From: Desulforegula conservatrix Mb1Pa
Lineage (GTDB): Bacteria; Desulfobacterota; Desulfobacteria; Desulfobacterales; Desulforegulaceae
Assembly (NCBI RefSeq): GCF_000426225.1
Contig: NZ_AUEY01000006.1
Coordinates: 1 to 64,000 of the forward strand
Direction: 5' to 3'
DNA: 64,000 nt
Of this stretch, positions 45,579 through 53,555 are shown piece by piece. Positions within the stretch are counted from its first letter, which is position 1, and each line of letters opens with the position of its first letter. Under the pieces are notes generated by a model. That model saw nothing but the letters and a program-made list of their open reading frames with translations, had not been told where the DNA came from and did not search any database. A program made the translations under genes and the position numbers.

Positions 45579-46952
45579 ATGAACATTTTTGAAATCACTA
45601 AGATAATAGAAAAACAAGATACATTTTTCAAAACAGGCGAAACAAGGGATATTGAATTCAGAAAAAAGCAACTCACCATCCTAAAAAATGCCATTATTTC
45701 AAATGAAAAAAAAATATCAGAGGCTATACACCTTGATCTTAGAAGAAATGATACAGAAGCATACATGACCGAGATACATGAGGTACTCAGGGAAATAAAA
45801 TTCGCTATTAAAAATATTGAAAAATGGGCAAAACCAATCAGTGTCAGCACTCCAATCACTTGCATGCCAGGCAGAAGTATCAGAATGCCAGAACCACTTG
45901 GAAAAATTCTGATAATTGCGCCCTGGAACTACCCGTTCATGCTTTTGATGGCGCCCCTCGTCAGTTCAATATCGTCCGGGAACTGTAGCGTTCTGAAACC
46001 GTCAGAATTTGCCGAAAACACCGAGAAGCTGATAAAGGAAATAATTACTGAAAATTTTGACCCTGAATTCATCGCCATTATCTGTGGAGGGATAGAAGAA
46101 ACAAAGGCCCTTCTGGAAGAAAAATTTGATCATATATTTTTTACGGGAAGCACGCAGACAGGAAAAGCTGTCATGGCCGCCGCAGCCAGACATCTTACTC
46201 CGGTGACACTCGAACTTGGCGGGAAAAGCCCATGCATAATTGATGAGACAGCGGACATTCAGCTCAGCGCAAGACGAATAGCCTGGGGTAAATTCATGAA
46301 TGCGGGCCAGACCTGTGTTGCTCCTGACTATCTGCTCGTAAATGAAAATATAAAAAAACCTTTGATGAACGAGATATCTAAAAACATTAAAAAATTTTAT
46401 GGTGATGATCCATCAAAAAGCGATTTTTATGGAAGAATCATAAACAAAAGACATTTTGAAAGGGTAAAAAGCCTGATAATGCCTGACAAGGTCTTCTGCG
46501 GAGGAGATCATGACGACAAAAATCTTTACATTTCACCTACTCTGTTGGATAAGATCAGCCTTGATGACCCCGTTATGAAGGATGAGATTTTCGGGCCTGT
46601 TCTTCCGGTTATTTCCTGGGACAAAATTGATGAAGCAGTGGATACTGTACTTGGATTCCCCAAACCACTCGCTCTTTATTTTTTTTCCAAAGACAAAAAC
46701 AATGTGGACAGAATCCTAAAATCGACTTCATCAGGGAACGTCTGCATAAATGATACAATCATGCAAATAACATCAAGCCATCTGCCATTCGGAGGTGTTG
46801 GCGAAAGCGGAATGGGATCATACCATGGGAAGATTGGATTTGACGCTTTTACTCATTATAAAAGCGTTATGAAGAGATCTCTGGCTGTTGATAACCCTCT
46901 AAGGTATCCGCCACAAAAACAAATACTGAAAAGAGTGCTCAAACTTTTATAA
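45579..46952 (+). CDS. Aldehyde dehydrogenase, class 3-like
   Basis: This encodes 457 residues from the ATG at 45579, chosen for its AAAGGGC ribosome site; the frame is open 22 codons farther upstream. It should oxidise an aldehyde with NAD(P). IIAPWNYPFMLLMAPLVSSI is the cofactor site, HIFFTGSTQTGKAVMAAAAR the nucleotide loop, TLELGGKSP has the general base Glu, and MNAGQTCVAPDYLL has the nucleophilic Cys. The length and the LPFGGVGESGMGSYHGKIGF block fit the class 3 family, which acts on fatty and aromatic aldehydes. The exact substrate is unknown. It is followed with 3-bp gaps by the Nudix and rsmG genes. Confidence 0.92.
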   Translation: MNIFEITKIIEKQDTFFKTGETRDIEFRKKQLTILKNAIISNEKKISEAIHLDLRRNDTEAYMTEIHEVLREIKFAIKNIEKWAKPISVSTPITCMPGRSIRMPEPLGKILIIAPWNYPFMLLMAPLVSSISSGNCSVLKPSEFAENTEKLIKEIITENFDPEFIAIICGGIEETKALLEEKFDHIFFTGSTQTGKAVMAAAARHLTPVTLELGGKSPCIIDETADIQLSARRIAWGKFMNAGQTCVAPDYLLVNENIKKPLMNEISKNIKKFYGDDPSKSDFYGRIINKRHFERVKSLIMPDKVFCGGDHDDKNLYISPTLLDKISLDDPVMKDEIFGPVLPVISWDKIDEAVDTVLGFPKPLALYFFSKDKNNVDRILKSTSSGNVCINDTIMQITSSHLPFGGVGESGMGSYHGKIGFDAFTHYKSVMKRSLAVDNPLRYPPQKQILKRVLKLL

Positions 46953-46955
46953 ATT

Positions 46956-47393
46956 ATGGACAAAACTTACAGAAATCCCCTTCTGACTGTTGACGCAATA
47001 ATTGAAACGGAATCAGGAATTATTCTAATAGAGAGAAAAAACCCTCCATATGGATGGGCTCTTCCAGGTGGATTTGTGGATTACGGCGAGTCACTCGAAA
47101 CCGCTGTCATCAGGGAAGCAAGAGAAGAAACGAGCCTTGATATAGACATAGAAGAACAGTTTCATGCATACTCGGATCCTTATAGGGATCCGAGAAAACA
47201 CACTGTATCTGTTGTATTCATAGTAAAGCATGATCCTAACCAGACTCCATATGCCATGGACGATGCAAAAGCCCTGAGGGTGTTTCCTTTGTCTGAAATC
47301 CCTGAAGATCTTGCATTTGACCACGGTAAAATTATTTCTGACTACATCAGATATAAAAACGGAGAGTCTAAAAAAGGAATCTTCAGAAGATAA
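46956..47393 (+). CDS. Nudix hydrolase
   Basis: This encodes 145 residues. It hydrolyses a nucleoside diphosphate linked to another group. The Nudix box runs from Gly39 to Leu61 ([20 protein letters not shown]), with Glu45, Arg53-Glu54 and Glu57-Glu58 all present; the usual Gly near its end is Ser60. [10 protein letters not shown] at the start and VVFIVKHD in the middle resemble ADP-ribose pyrophosphatase-like members, so ADP-ribose is a possible substrate, but this is a guess. It lies 3 bp after the aldehyde dehydrogenase gene and 3 bp before rsmG, so it is clearly co-transcribed. Confidence 0.9.
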   Translation: MDKTYRNPLLTVDAIIETESGIILIERKNPPYGWALPGGFVDYGESLETAVIREAREETSLDIDIEEQFHAYSDPYRDPRKHTVSVVFIVKHDPNQTPYAMDDAKALRVFPLSEIPEDLAFDHGKIISDYIRYKNGESKKGIFRR

Positions 47394-47396
47394 TAT

Positions 47397-48068
47397 ATGG
47401 AAATTGGCGATATAAAATGGAATGAAACAATATTAAAAGGCGCTGCAGAGCTGGATGTCATTATATCCGAAAATCAGGCCCAGCTAATGGCACTTCACTG
47501 CAAGGAACTGGTTGCATGGAACAGAATAACCAATCTGACATCAATCACAGATCCCGAAGAAATTGCTGTAAAGCATGTCATTGACTCCCTTGCGCCGGCA
47601 AATATGATGAAAAAGCAGGCAAGGATTATTGACATAGGAACAGGAGGAGGCTTCCCTGGCATACCTCTTAAAATTTTACGAAACGATCTTGATGTACTCC
47701 TCCTTGACTCCTCAAGAAAAAAAATAAGCTTTTTAAAACAGGTCATCATAAAAACAGGCTTGAAGGGCATTAGTGCCGTACATTCAAGGGCCGAAGATCT
47801 TTCCACAAAACCAGGAATGACAGGATCTTTCGATATCGCAATATGCAGGGCTTTTTCAAGCCTCGAGAATATATTGAACATGGCATCTCCTTTCTTAAAA
47901 AATGACGGGATAATAATTGCCATGAAAGGTAAAGAAGCAGGAACTGAAGCCGAACAATTCATTGCCGGTACCGGACATTTTGTCGACCTTACAATTAAGG
48001 AATACGAGTTGCCGCTAATGTGTCAGGAAAGAGCAATAATAACAATTAAGGGTGCCTCGAAAAATTAG
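47397..48068 (+). CDS. rsmG: 16S rRNA (guanine527-N7)-methyltransferase
   Basis: This encodes 223 residues. It methylates G527 in the decoding region of 16S rRNA. WNRITNLTSITDPEEIAVKH and VIDSLAPANMMKKQARIIDI are the family start. DIGTGGGFPGIPLKIL binds S-adenosylmethionine, followed by LLLDSSRKKISFLKQVI and ICRAFSSLENIL with the conserved RA motif. The length is normal. In many bacteria this gene sits next to mnmG near the origin; here it ends an operon with an aldehyde dehydrogenase and a Nudix hydrolase. Confidence 0.94.
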   Translation: MEIGDIKWNETILKGAAELDVIISENQAQLMALHCKELVAWNRITNLTSITDPEEIAVKHVIDSLAPANMMKKQARIIDIGTGGGFPGIPLKILRNDLDVLLLDSSRKKISFLKQVIIKTGLKGISAVHSRAEDLSTKPGMTGSFDIAICRAFSSLENILNMASPFLKNDGIIIAMKGKEAGTEAEQFIAGTGHFVDLTIKEYELPLMCQERAIITIKGASKN

Positions 48069-48170
48069 AATTTTTGATGTGCAAGCAAGGAAGCGGAAGC
48101 GCTTAAAAAGCGGAGTTTATACAGTCTTAAATGAGGATTCGAGTACGACGCTGACGCAATCTCATTAAGC
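48069..48170. repeat. Possible second dispersed repeat type
   Basis: This stretch, including GCAAGGAAGCGGAAGCGC, AAAAGCGGAGTTTATACAG and CGACGCTGACGCAATCT, resembles a class of intergenic repeats that I remember from other Desulfobacteraceae (AAGCGGAG...TGAGGATT...TGACGCA). Only this one copy is seen in the window, so the call rests on memory. Confidence 0.3.
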
Positions 48171-48311
48171 TTTGGCAAAAAGTCCGATTTCATCTGTCCT
48201 GTCCCTGTAAAAATAGGGAGCCGGAATCCAGAAATATCTGAAAATACAAAGATGACGGATCAAGTCAGGCATGACACTGAAGACCTCTTCTGACTTTTTT
48301 TATGGTCATCA
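48165..48311 (-). repeat. MITE-like element, variant subfamily
   Basis: This minus-oriented copy has one end GCAAAAAGTCCGATTTCATC and the other CTGACTTTTTTTATGGTCAT. Hairpin 1 is present (GACGGATCAAGTCAGGC). The second hairpin is replaced by a longer sequence (TGTCCTGTCCCTGTAAAAATAG reads through about 20 bp), also seen in the copy at 53340. No clear target duplication. Confidence 0.65.
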
Positions 48312-48486
48312 TTTTTTAGAAGTAGCCTTAAAAAAAGAATCTCTGCTTTAAATTAATATATCTGTACTTGAAGGCGCTTCCCCCAAAAGGCAAAAGTCGA
48401 GCCACAATCCAAACAGCACGTCCTGAATCACTATATTTCAACCCGAAAAGCCCCCAGACTGTAAAATTCTTAAAAACTGGAATCGA
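48312..48486. other. Intergenic region, no gene seen
   Basis: Remaining sequence between the MITE copy and the promoter of the cyclic-nucleotide-binding gene. No reading frame, hairpin or repeat stands out. Confidence 0.35.
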
Positions 48487-48515
48487 TTGACTGGAAAGTG
48501 AGTATTTTATATAAT
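48487..48515 (+). promoter_or_regulatory. Sigma-70-type promoter
   Basis: TTGACT (48487-48492), a 17-bp spacer and a perfect TATAAT (48510-48515) lie 35 bp before the start codon at 48550. GGAG at 48537-48540 serves as the ribosome site. Confidence 0.75.
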
Positions 48516-48549
48516 AAAAAAAATAATCTACCCCCTTGGAGTTTTAAAT

Positions 48550-49113
48550 ATGACAAATCCGGAAAGCATAATGGTAAACCAGGAAATACTGGAACGACTC
48601 AGGACGATTCCTGTACTCAAGGCTTTTGACGACGAAGAACTTCAGGAGCTGCTCAAGATGAGTGAAATCAGAGAGTATGGCCCTGGTGATCTTATTCTTG
48701 AGGAAGGTAAAACAGATGGATGGATTTTCTATCTTGTTTCCGGGAAAGTAACCATAAGCAAGAAGGGTAAACAATTAGTAACCCTTGAAACAACCGGGGA
48801 TGTTTTCGGAGAAATGGGGGCAATAAACGGGACAGTGCGCTCGGCTTCTGTCCATGCCCTGGATTCTGCAATATGCCTGTCCCTTAATGTTGTGGACATT
48901 GATAAATTCTCAGCAAAAAACAGGTTCGCTTTCAGATATATAATATACAGGGAGTTCGCACAGATTCTTGCAAACAGGCTGAGAGAGACAACTGAAGAGC
49001 TCATTAAGGCAAAAGAAGAGATTGAAAAGTTAAATGTAATGAACCGGCTGATGGCTGTCACAGAAGAACTTCAAAAAGCTCAGAAAGAAATTGCCGAACT
49101 AAAAAGCAGATAA
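48550..49113 (+). CDS. Cyclic-nucleotide-binding domain protein with C-terminal coiled coil
   Basis: This encodes 187 residues. Residues 12-130 form a cyclic-nucleotide-binding fold: LERLRTIPVLKAFDDEELQE at the start, the phosphate-binding cassette GDVFGEMGAINGTVRSASVH, and SAICLSLNVVDIDKFSAKNR after it. The cassette has the conserved Gly-Glu and Arg-Ser-Ala positions, so cAMP or cGMP binding is plausible. There is no DNA-binding domain; instead residues 135-187 are a long charged helix, probably a dimerising coiled coil. It may therefore act by protein contact. It has its own consensus promoter and a terminator shared with the convergent AAA ATPase gene. Confidence 0.88.
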   Translation: MTNPESIMVNQEILERLRTIPVLKAFDDEELQELLKMSEIREYGPGDLILEEGKTDGWIFYLVSGKVTISKKGKQLVTLETTGDVFGEMGAINGTVRSASVHALDSAICLSLNVVDIDKFSAKNRFAFRYIIYREFAQILANRLRETTEELIKAKEEIEKLNVMNRLMAVTEELQKAQKEIAELKSR

Positions 49114-49147
49114 AAGCCATCAATGATACATTTTTGACTCATGAATC

Positions 49148-49173
49148 AAAAAGGGGCCGATCAGCCCCTTTTT
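49148..49173. terminator. Bidirectional terminator
   Basis: AAAAAGGGGC and GCCCCTTTTT form a 10-bp stem with a six-base loop and T-runs on both strands. It lies between the convergent genes ending at 49113 and 49175. Confidence 0.88.
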
Positions 49174-49174
49174 T

Positions 49175-50404
49175 TCATATAAAACCGACCCTGGATTTTG
49201 GATTTTTTTCATTAGACTTTCCGTTCAAAGCATTTATATCTTCTTTAATTCCTTCAAATGTTACTTTGCGCCGAACATCTTCAAGTGATACATAACTGCC
49301 CCTTGCCAAAGCATCGAGAAGATTTTTGCTTCCGGCCGCAGCTGTCTCCATTGCAAGCTTTTTTCTTGGCACATAACTTCTGCAAAACTCGCTTATGAAT
49401 GCTCCGGTCTTTCCAGGTATTATTGTGGCAAGCTCGGTGTAATGTTCTTCATTCAGACCTTTCACAACATCATGCTTTTCCATGAAATGCTTCCACATCG
49501 CTTTTCTTTCTTCTTCGCCAGGAGGCGGTATATGGACAGGAGCAAGCCGTCCTTCTCTTATTAAAGTATCATCGAAAATATCCGGTTTGGCGTTTGTTGT
49601 TATACTGAAAACAAGATTAGGATAATTAGAAATATATTTTTTAAGAACATCCACAGCCTCCTGATAATAATCCATGCCTGAAGAATTATGCGCTTCTGAA
49701 GATATTACGAGTGAAGTCGCTTCATCCAGAAAAATATAGGCCGGTCTGCCTGATTTTATTGAAACATTATTTATTTCAGCAATTTTCTCGTCAAGATTAT
49801 GGGCAAGAGAGCCTACGTATTTCTCAGACAAGGACGCGACATTGAGTTCAACTGAATGAGCTCCGGCTCTTTCATAAACCTGTGCTATTGCCTTCTGAAG
49901 AGCTGTCTTGCCGGTTCCGCCTTTGCCATAAAGGATTACACCGCTGAACGCTGGCTTTTCTCCCCTGATTACTTCCGGGACACTTGTCCTTATGAGCACT
50001 TCATTGAACACTGAAGTGTTCATGAAAATATTGTATAAAGGAGAAACAACGTCAGATGCTCCAGCTGCTTCTTTGGAATGATTATCCTCAGATACTGATA
50101 ATACCTGCGCTGATTCTGTTTCTTCGTCCAGACAAATCATGTCAGGAACTTTATGAAGGATATGTGATATCCCCATATACGGAGTTACGACCGTAATTGT
50201 ATCGACATCAAAACCCTTGTCAGTCGAATCAACTCTTTTCACAGCAGGAGTAAGGAGGCCGCCATAATTTTCTGATACTTTTCCGTTGAGATTCAACCAA
50301 ACCCGGCCTCTTTCATCATTTAGCAGAGAACCAATCTGGAGATAGCCCTCTTCGCCAACTTCCATCTGTCTTATGGGTTTATGGAGTTTCATGCATTCTA
50401 TCAT
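49175..50404 (-). CDS. Orphan AAA+ ATPase with unknown N-terminal domain
   Basis: This encodes 409 residues, with a GGGGGA ribosome site before the start at 50404. Residues 1-110 form a small beta-rich domain (GYLQIGSLLNDERGRVWLNL, TVVTPYMGISHILHK) that I do not recognise. Residues 120-345 are a classic AAA domain: Walker A GKGGTGKT (150-157), a pore-loop-like LSEKYVGSLAHNLDEKI, Walker B AYIFLDEATSLV, sensor FSITTNAKPD and the arginine-finger region LIREGRLAPVHIPPPG. The C-terminal 60 residues are charged. The pore loop suggests a ring that acts on a protein substrate. No partner gene is adjacent; the divergent neighbour is a lipoprotein, so its biological task is unknown. Confidence 0.85.
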   Translation of the reverse strand: MIECMKLHKPIRQMEVGEEGYLQIGSLLNDERGRVWLNLNGKVSENYGGLLTPAVKRVDSTDKGFDVDTITVVTPYMGISHILHKVPDMICLDEETESAQVLSVSEDNHSKEAAGASDVVSPLYNIFMNTSVFNEVLIRTSVPEVIRGEKPAFSGVILYGKGGTGKTALQKAIAQVYERAGAHSVELNVASLSEKYVGSLAHNLDEKIAEINNVSIKSGRPAYIFLDEATSLVISSEAHNSSGMDYYQEAVDVLKKYISNYPNLVFSITTNAKPDIFDDTLIREGRLAPVHIPPPGEEERKAMWKHFMEKHDVVKGLNEEHYTELATIIPGKTGAFISEFCRSYVPRKKLAMETAAAGSKNLLDALARGSYVSLEDVRRKVTFEGIKEDINALNGKSNEKNPKSRVGFI

Positions 50405-50790
50405 AACGTCCCCCTTCCCCGCTTGAGCTTCAAAATCACCGCAATACGAATTACTTTCTTAATACGTCTGATAATCTCATCGGTAAAAATTTGAGTGTCT
50501 TTAATTAGTTTTCAAAAAAAGCACTGCTTTTTTTAAAATTTATACTGCAATAAGCAAGCCACGGGCATATTAATGATAAAATCAAATATTTTTAAAAAAT
50601 TTGGGCTTTTTTCGACCATTGATGAGCAATTATTTCCTTCCAGAGTTTTGTAGGGAAAATGTAAAAGAAATGACAGACATCAAAACGCTTGTATAAAGCA
50701 TAAATAATGTTTAATTATTGATGCACTGTTTAAAAATTTCAAAAAAATCCCTCAATAAAGACCACCAATAATTCCGGAGGAAAGTGATAA
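50405..50790. other. Divergent intergenic region
   Basis: This AT-rich stretch lies between the AAA ATPase (minus) and lipoprotein (plus) starts. A palindrome AAAAAAAGCACTGCTTTTTTT occurs near 50514-50534 and could be a terminator or protein site. No gene is seen. The last 20 bp contain a strong GGAGGAAAG ribosome site for the lipoprotein gene. Confidence 0.4.
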
Positions 50791-51561
50791 ATGAAGGCAA
50801 AAATTGTTGCCGTTTTTCTGCTTGCCATTTTTTTAGTCGCAGGATGTATTTCAGAATATGAGACTGACAATGATGAAGGGAAAGGACTAATCACTGATGG
50901 ATCTGGCCTTGACAAGAAAAAGGAATATCAGGTCATCAGCTCCCATCTTCAAAAAATGACGGCCGAAGCCTGGACTGTTTCAGGATCAGCCTATGAACTA
51001 AGAAGAGATGAAAATTTAAGCGACTGCACCGGCGAGTATACAAGACAAACCGGCGACCAGGTAGAATTTGAAGGAAGGATTGTAATACCTGTAAGGGAAA
51101 GGATAAACCTAACATTTGAAGACAACCTCGACTCTGAAGACGGCAGCGGTGATCCTACAGTCATAACCAGGGACACCACGCGTTTTTATACGGAGGAAGG
51201 AATTCTTCTTGCAGAAGCAGACACAGCCAGCGGCCAGATAACATCAAGAATCTCAAGCGATGAAATCGACTCCGGCGGATGGCCTGAATCGTGCCGCACC
51301 GGAGAATTCGGGTTTCTTGTTGAGATGACCATGACATCAGGTATAAAAAGAAGTTCTGTGTGGTATCTTGAAAAAACAACTGAGGGCAACGCAAACTTCA
51401 TAATAAAATCAGCAGACAGAAAAGAATCCGAAGAAGCTGAAATTGTTGAGGAGAGAACCGAAACCATCAATACAGCAGGAGACATCGTTCTTAAAAAAAT
51501 GAAAATGAACGATCTTGAAAAAAGATACAGAATTGAAATTGACCTTATAAAAGCGCAATAA
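50791..51561 (+). CDS. Lipoprotein of unknown function
   Basis: This encodes 256 residues. A signal peptide KIVAVFLLAIFLVAGC ends in a lipobox with the Cys at residue 19, so the product should be a lipoprotein. A short acidic linker is followed by a beta-rich domain (VEFEGRIVIPVRERINLTFE, FGFLVEMTMTSGIKRSSVWY) that may form a lipocalin-like or beta-sandwich fold; no family is recognised. The ribosome site is strong. Its stop codon is 5 bp before an acetolactate-synthase-like gene, so the two are co-transcribed, although no functional link is evident. Confidence 0.8.
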   Translation: MKAKIVAVFLLAIFLVAGCISEYETDNDEGKGLITDGSGLDKKKEYQVISSHLQKMTAEAWTVSGSAYELRRDENLSDCTGEYTRQTGDQVEFEGRIVIPVRERINLTFEDNLDSEDGSGDPTVITRDTTRFYTEEGILLAEADTASGQITSRISSDEIDSGGWPESCRTGEFGFLVEMTMTSGIKRSSVWYLEKTTEGNANFIIKSADRKESEEAEIVEERTETINTAGDIVLKKMKMNDLEKRYRIEIDLIKAQ

Positions 51562-51566
51562 TTATC

Positions 51567-53228
51567 ATGAACAGCGCAGAGCTTCTTGTAAAATGCCTTG
51601 AAAATGAAGGTGTAAAATATATTTTTGGGTTGCCGGGGGAAGAAAATGCCTGGCTTCTGATGGCTCTCGAGCAGTCAACGATAAGATTCATACTCTGCCG
51701 TCATGAGCAAGGCGCTGCATTCATGGCCAATTTGTACGGCAGACTCACAGGAAATCCAGGAGTCTGCCTTTCAACTCTTGGACCAGGAGCGACAAATCTG
51801 ATCACAGGCATAGCAGATGCCAATATGGACAGAGTTCCTCTTGTCGCCATAATAGCCCAGGCAGACAGTCATAGACTGCACAAGGAAGGACACCAGAATA
51901 TTGATCTGGTCTCTCTTTTCAAACACATAACAAAGCGGTCATGCACGATTTTCCACCCTGACAGCATACCTGAAATAACAAGAAAAGCCTTCAAGACAGC
52001 CAGAGAAGAAAAACCCGGAGCCTGTCTGATAGAGCTTCCCTGCGACATAGCGTCAATGCATGCGGAGTCCAGACTCAAGCCCCTGAGGGCTGAAAACCCA
52101 GGAAGACCGCTTCCTGACAGGGATTTAATAAAAAAAGCCGCAACACATATCATGGCGTCAAACAATCCCATAATAATTGCCGGAAATGGCGTAATACGTG
52201 AAGAAGCGTACAGGGAACTGAGAATTTTTGCAGAAAAAACAGGCATCGGAGTCACCTCTACTTTCATGGCAAAGGGAGCAGTTTCAAAATGCAGCGAACA
52301 GAATCTTTTCACCATTGGACTTGAAGCAGAAGATTATGAGTGCATGGCTATTAAAGAAGCTGATCTGGTTATTGCCGCCGGTTATGATTTCGTCGAGTAC
52401 TCGCCCAAAAAATGGAATCCTGATGGCAATGATTCTCACAAAAAAATAATCCATATTGATTATCTTCCTGCAGAAACAGATGAATGCTACATGCCGAATA
52501 TTGAGGTGACAGGAGATATCTCCGAAGCATTCAGAATACTCACCAGTATTATCTCAAATTCAGAGACACACTTTGACCTGTCTTTCCAGCATGAAACCAG
52601 GAAAAAAATAATTAAGGATCTTGAAAGCCACAAAAGCATTAATCAGAAAGGATTAATATCTCCCCAGAAAATCATCCTGGAAATAAGCAAAGCAATGTCA
52701 GATAAAGACATACTCATAAGTGACGTTGGGGCTCATAAATTATGGATAGCAAGGTACTTTCATACGGAAAACCCCAGGACATGCTTTATCCCCAACGGTT
52801 TCTGCCCAATGGGTTTTGCCCTTCCCGGAGCCGTGGGGGCAAAAATTGCATGCCCTGACAAAAAAATCATCGCAGTATGCGGTGATGGCGGTTTTTTGAT
52901 GAATATGCAGGAGATGGAAACAGCCTCAAGAATTGGCGCAAACATAGTTGTCATGGTCTGGGAGGACGGAGAATTCGGACTCATAAAATGGAAGCAGGAC
53001 AATTTATTTGGCCATCATACGGATCTGCACTTCAATAACCCTGATTTTGCAGATCTCGCAAGGGCTTTTGGATGGTACGGAAAAAGGATCACTGACTCAG
53101 CAGCAATATCCGAAGAGCTTTATAAGGCATTCAATTGCGGAAAACCCGCTCTCATTTCAATACCAGTCGATTACAGAGAAAACATGAAGCTTTCGGAGCA
53201 CCTGAGGGATATTTCAAAAACAAACTGA
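51567..53228 (+). CDS. Thiamine diphosphate-dependent enzyme, acetolactate synthase-like
   Basis: This encodes 553 residues. It has the three-domain thiamine diphosphate enzyme fold. LPGEENAWLLMALEQS, then CRHEQGAAFMANLYGRLTG with Glu47 as the cofactor-activating residue, and LSTLGPGATNLITGIADAN form the first domain. PIIIAGNGVIREEAYRELRI starts the middle domain. The last domain has the diphosphate motif CGDGGFLMNMQEMETASRIG. It is closest to catabolic acetolactate synthases (AlsS-like, about 550 residues) and large subunits of IlvB. No small regulatory subunit gene is adjacent, which favours the catabolic or another pyruvate-decarboxylating role. The substrate remains uncertain. Confidence 0.88.
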   Translation: MNSAELLVKCLENEGVKYIFGLPGEENAWLLMALEQSTIRFILCRHEQGAAFMANLYGRLTGNPGVCLSTLGPGATNLITGIADANMDRVPLVAIIAQADSHRLHKEGHQNIDLVSLFKHITKRSCTIFHPDSIPEITRKAFKTAREEKPGACLIELPCDIASMHAESRLKPLRAENPGRPLPDRDLIKKAATHIMASNNPIIIAGNGVIREEAYRELRIFAEKTGIGVTSTFMAKGAVSKCSEQNLFTIGLEAEDYECMAIKEADLVIAAGYDFVEYSPKKWNPDGNDSHKKIIHIDYLPAETDECYMPNIEVTGDISEAFRILTSIISNSETHFDLSFQHETRKKIIKDLESHKSINQKGLISPQKIILEISKAMSDKDILISDVGAHKLWIARYFHTENPRTCFIPNGFCPMGFALPGAVGAKIACPDKKIIAVCGDGGFLMNMQEMETASRIGANIVVMVWEDGEFGLIKWKQDNLFGHHTDLHFNNPDFADLARAFGWYGKRITDSAAISEELYKAFNCGKPALISIPVDYRENMKLSEHLRDISKTN

Positions 53229-53555
53229 TCTCACAAAAAACCTGGCAAAGAAAACTTTCTATACGTCCGCCCCAAAACAACTTCCAAAACAAATTGGATA
53301 ATGGTATTTTATTGAAAATTCAAAGCCTCTATCATTAATTGACGGTCTCGCAAAAAGTCAAAAAAAGGCATCGGCGTCTTGATGGGCTTGATCCGTAATC
53401 CAGCTCTGCTGGATTCAGCCTCCCCGCTTTTCACAGGGACGGGCCGCGGCGGAATAACGGAAATCGGACTTTTTGCAACCTTGTCATTAATTAAAAGGTG
53501 GATCTCTTTTTAGCCGGCACCATCCCTTCAACCACATCTTCCCCAGGGGGACCAA
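53229..53555. other. Gap before the chemoreceptor gene
   Basis: It holds the MITE copy at 53340-53486 and short flanks. No gene is seen. GGGGGACC just before 53556 is the ribosome site of the chemoreceptor gene. Confidence 0.45.
53340..53486 (+). mobile_element. MITE-like element, variant subfamily, with 5-bp target duplication
   Basis: This 147-bp copy runs from TGACGGTCTCGCAAAAAGTC to GACTTTTTGCAACCTTGTCA. It is flanked by the exact repeat TTAAT (53335-53339 and 53487-53491). Hairpin 1 is damaged (ATGGGCTTGATCCGTAAT). The second hairpin region is longer and includes CTTTTCACAGGGACGGGCC, shared with the copy at 48165-48311. Confidence 0.75.

Noticed and set aside
53500-53530. Sigma-54-like site before the chemoreceptor (CCGGCACCATCCCTTC)
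   Set aside because: Only half of the -24 box fits and the -12 element is absent.
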